From NCBI RefSeq assembly GCF_022539405.1, contig NZ_CP054394.1:1992501-2056500 (forward strand): a DNA stretch of 64,000 nt, read 5' to 3'. The notes beneath the pieces were generated by a model, which saw nothing but the letters and a program-made list of their open reading frames with translations, was not told where the DNA came from and did not search any database. Every line of letters starts with the position of its first letter. Positions within the stretch are counted from its first letter, which is position 1. The DNA comes from Natranaerofaba carboxydovora (GTDB lineage Bacteria; Bacillota; Natranaerobiia; Natranaerobiales; Natranaerofabaceae). A program made the translations under genes and the position numbers. Of the stretch, positions 62,801 through 64,000 are shown in pieces.

Positions 62801-64000
62801 TTAAGCCAACGATTCCAATTTTTGATATTTCTCTTCCAAAAGATTTAAAGTCTCTTGATAAGCTTCATTAGTAGCTTTTGCCTTTTCCCCGTCTTTGTAT
62901 AGTTCAGGGTCACTTAAGGATGCTTCTAAATCCTGCTTCTTTGCTTCTAGCTTATCAATCTGCTCCATTAATTCATCTACCTGCAGTTCTTTTTCTTTAT
63001 TACTTTTTGTCTTAGTGGAGGTGCTATTAGCTTTTCTGGCTGTTTTTTTGCCTGCTTCTTTCTTTTGTTCTTCTTTTTCTCTTTCTTTTTTTATATCTTT
63101 TAACTTTTGGGCTTTCTCCATATATTCTGAATAATTACCCCCAAAGACATCTACTTCCTCCCTTGAAAGATAGATGATTTTATTTGCCACTTTGTCTAAG
63201 AAATAACGGTCATGAGATACAATAATTAGAGTACCTTCAAAGTTTAATAAAGCATCTTCTAGCGCTTCACGGCCCATAATATCGAGATGATTAGTAGGCT
63301 CATCCAAGAGAAGTAGGTTTGGCTTTCTCATAAATAATTTGGCAAGCTTCAAGCGTACCTGCTCGCCTCCACTAAGGTTTGAAACATATTCTGTCATTTG
63401 CTCTGCAGAAAAATAAAACCTACCAAGGATACTCCTAACGTACTCTTCTCTCCCAAAAGGTTCTTCAGTTCTTAGCTCTTCAATTAAGGTGTATTCAGGA
63501 GTTAAAAGTTCTTGTTCCTGGTCCAAATATCCAAGCAAAACACCACTGCCATATTTAACTTCTCCTGTAGTACTTTTGTCATAATCAGCTATTATCTTTA
63601 GAAGTGAAGTTTTGCCAGCACCGTTTGGACCAATTATACCTATTTTTTCTCCTCTAAAGATTTTACAAGACAAAGGTGGAAATAACCTTTGCTCTTTGAT
63701 ACTCTTACTCACCTTTTCTAATATAAGTGTCTCATCACCGCTTCTTTGATCTGTATCAATGCTAAGATTCATAGAGGAGTCTTTTTGGGGTTTTGCTGTT
63801 AGAGTCATTTTTTCTAGCTGTTTTCTTCTACTTTGGGCTTGTTTGGTCTTTTGGCCTTCGATATTTCTCCTGATAAACTCTTCTGTTTTTTTAATATATT
63901 TTTGCTGTTTTTCATATTCTTTTTCTTGCCTTTCTTCTAATAGCTTTTTTTGTTCTATATAAGAACTATAATTACCTTTATAAACCGTCAATCCTTGTTC
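62801..64000 (-). CDS. ABC-F family ATPase, N-terminal part beyond window
   Basis: About 400 codons of a soluble, two-ATPase ABC-F protein are visible; the frame is open at the right edge, so the first ATPase domain is off the window. The visible part starts in the arm region TVYKGNYSSYIEQK, continues through the interdomain linker (KKTEEFIRRNIEGQKTKQAQSR), then the second ATPase: GPNGAGKTS near residue 122 of the visible part, LSGGEQ and LLLDEPTNHLDI, and SHDRYFLDKV. A C-terminal Lys/Glu coiled coil and DUF-like helical pair end it. This Uup/YdiF-type architecture binds ribosomes and relieves stalls or gives antibiotic protection. It is separated by 40 bases from the sensor gene. Confidence 0.9.
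   Translation of the reverse strand, partial: EQGLTVYKGNYSSYIEQKKLLEERQEKEYEKQQKYIKKTEEFIRRNIEGQKTKQAQSRRKQLEKMTLTAKPQKDSSMNLSIDTDQRSGDETLILEKVSKSIKEQRLFPPLSCKIFRGEKIGIIGPNGAGKTSLLKIIADYDKSTTGEVKYGSGVLLGYLDQEQELLTPEYTLIEELRTEEPFGREEYVRSILGRFYFSAEQMTEYVSNLSGGEQVRLKLAKLFMRKPNLLLLDEPTNHLDIMGREALEDALLNFEGTLIIVSHDRYFLDKVANKIIYLSREEVDVFGGNYSEYMEKAQKLKDIKKEREKEEQKKEAGKKTARKANSTSTKTKSNKEKELQVDELMEQIDKLEAKKQDLEASLSDPELYKDGEKAKATNEAYQETLNLLEEKYQKLESLA

Overview
The window reads as chromosome of an AT-rich, anaerobic, Gram-positive (Firmicutes/Clostridia-type) bacterium. Supporting signs are strong AGGAGG/GGGGTGA ribosome sites, many TTG starts, ClpC with a CtsR-type operator, an LPXTG protein with its own class D sortase, lipoprotein signals, and a fermentative enzyme set (aldehyde:ferredoxin oxidoreductase, ADP-forming acyl-CoA synthetase, CoA-transferase, crotonase). 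Secreted proteins are very acidic, which suits a halophile. A halo-alkaliphilic clostridial relative such as the Natranaerobiales is plausible, but this is inference. About 50 protein genes are supported, nearly all intact. The acyl-CoA synthetase at the left edge and the ABC-F ATPase at the right edge are cut by the window.

Layout. 1-4.9 kb: partial acyl-CoA synthetase, DUF3870 protein, M20 amidohydrolase, an aberrant tRNA-Sec-like gene, and an MFS transporter. 5-9.5 kb: a two-gene ABC exporter and a DUF429 protein. 9.5-14.2 kb: envelope genes (beta-propeller, acidic lipoprotein, small membrane proteins, cardiolipin synthase). 14.2-17.5 kb: an operon of a double-KaiC ATPase and a REC-PAS-GGDEF-HD-GYP protein. 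17.7-25.5 kb: DUF4190 and DUF2752 membrane proteins, then acid and aldehyde metabolism (AOR, BioD/Pta-like protein, ADP-forming acyl-CoA synthetase, class III aminotransferase). 25.5-33.8 kb: a 26-residue membrane peptide gene, hybrid histidine kinase, clpC, CoA-transferase, EamA permease. 34.1-35.4 kb: a wall-anchored FMN-binding protein plus its sortase. 35.4-44.2 kb: hydrolase, polysaccharide deacetylase, a tauE/CoA-disulfide reductase-rhodanese pair behind a CsoR/CstR-like operator, and a sugar ABC operon interrupted by a TnpB element. 44.5-52.7 kb: chemoreceptor, DUF1638, a second GGDEF/HD-GYP protein, crotonase, DUF362, and a QueG-like Fe-S protein. 52.8-64 kb: DUF2889, a TRAP transporter, a CapA-like lipoprotein, a lipoprotein of six tandem FMN-binding domains, a two-component system, and ABC-F.

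The most striking content is extracellular flavin biology. One protein is a lipoprotein with six near-identical FMN_bind repeats, each with a TGAT flavinylation motif. The other is a sortase-anchored single-domain FMN_bind protein paired with a dedicated sortase. Together they suggest a surface flavin electron-transfer or redox-buffer system; the flavin transferase ApbE is not in the window. Other signals worth checking are a mutated-looking selC, a TnpB with a central in-frame deletion beside a structured RNA-like region, a small family of inverted-repeat elements in three states of decay, and several readable operators.

Start codons were chosen from ribosome-site spacing. In many genes the GTG inside a GGGGTG-type ribosome site mimics a start a few codons too early.
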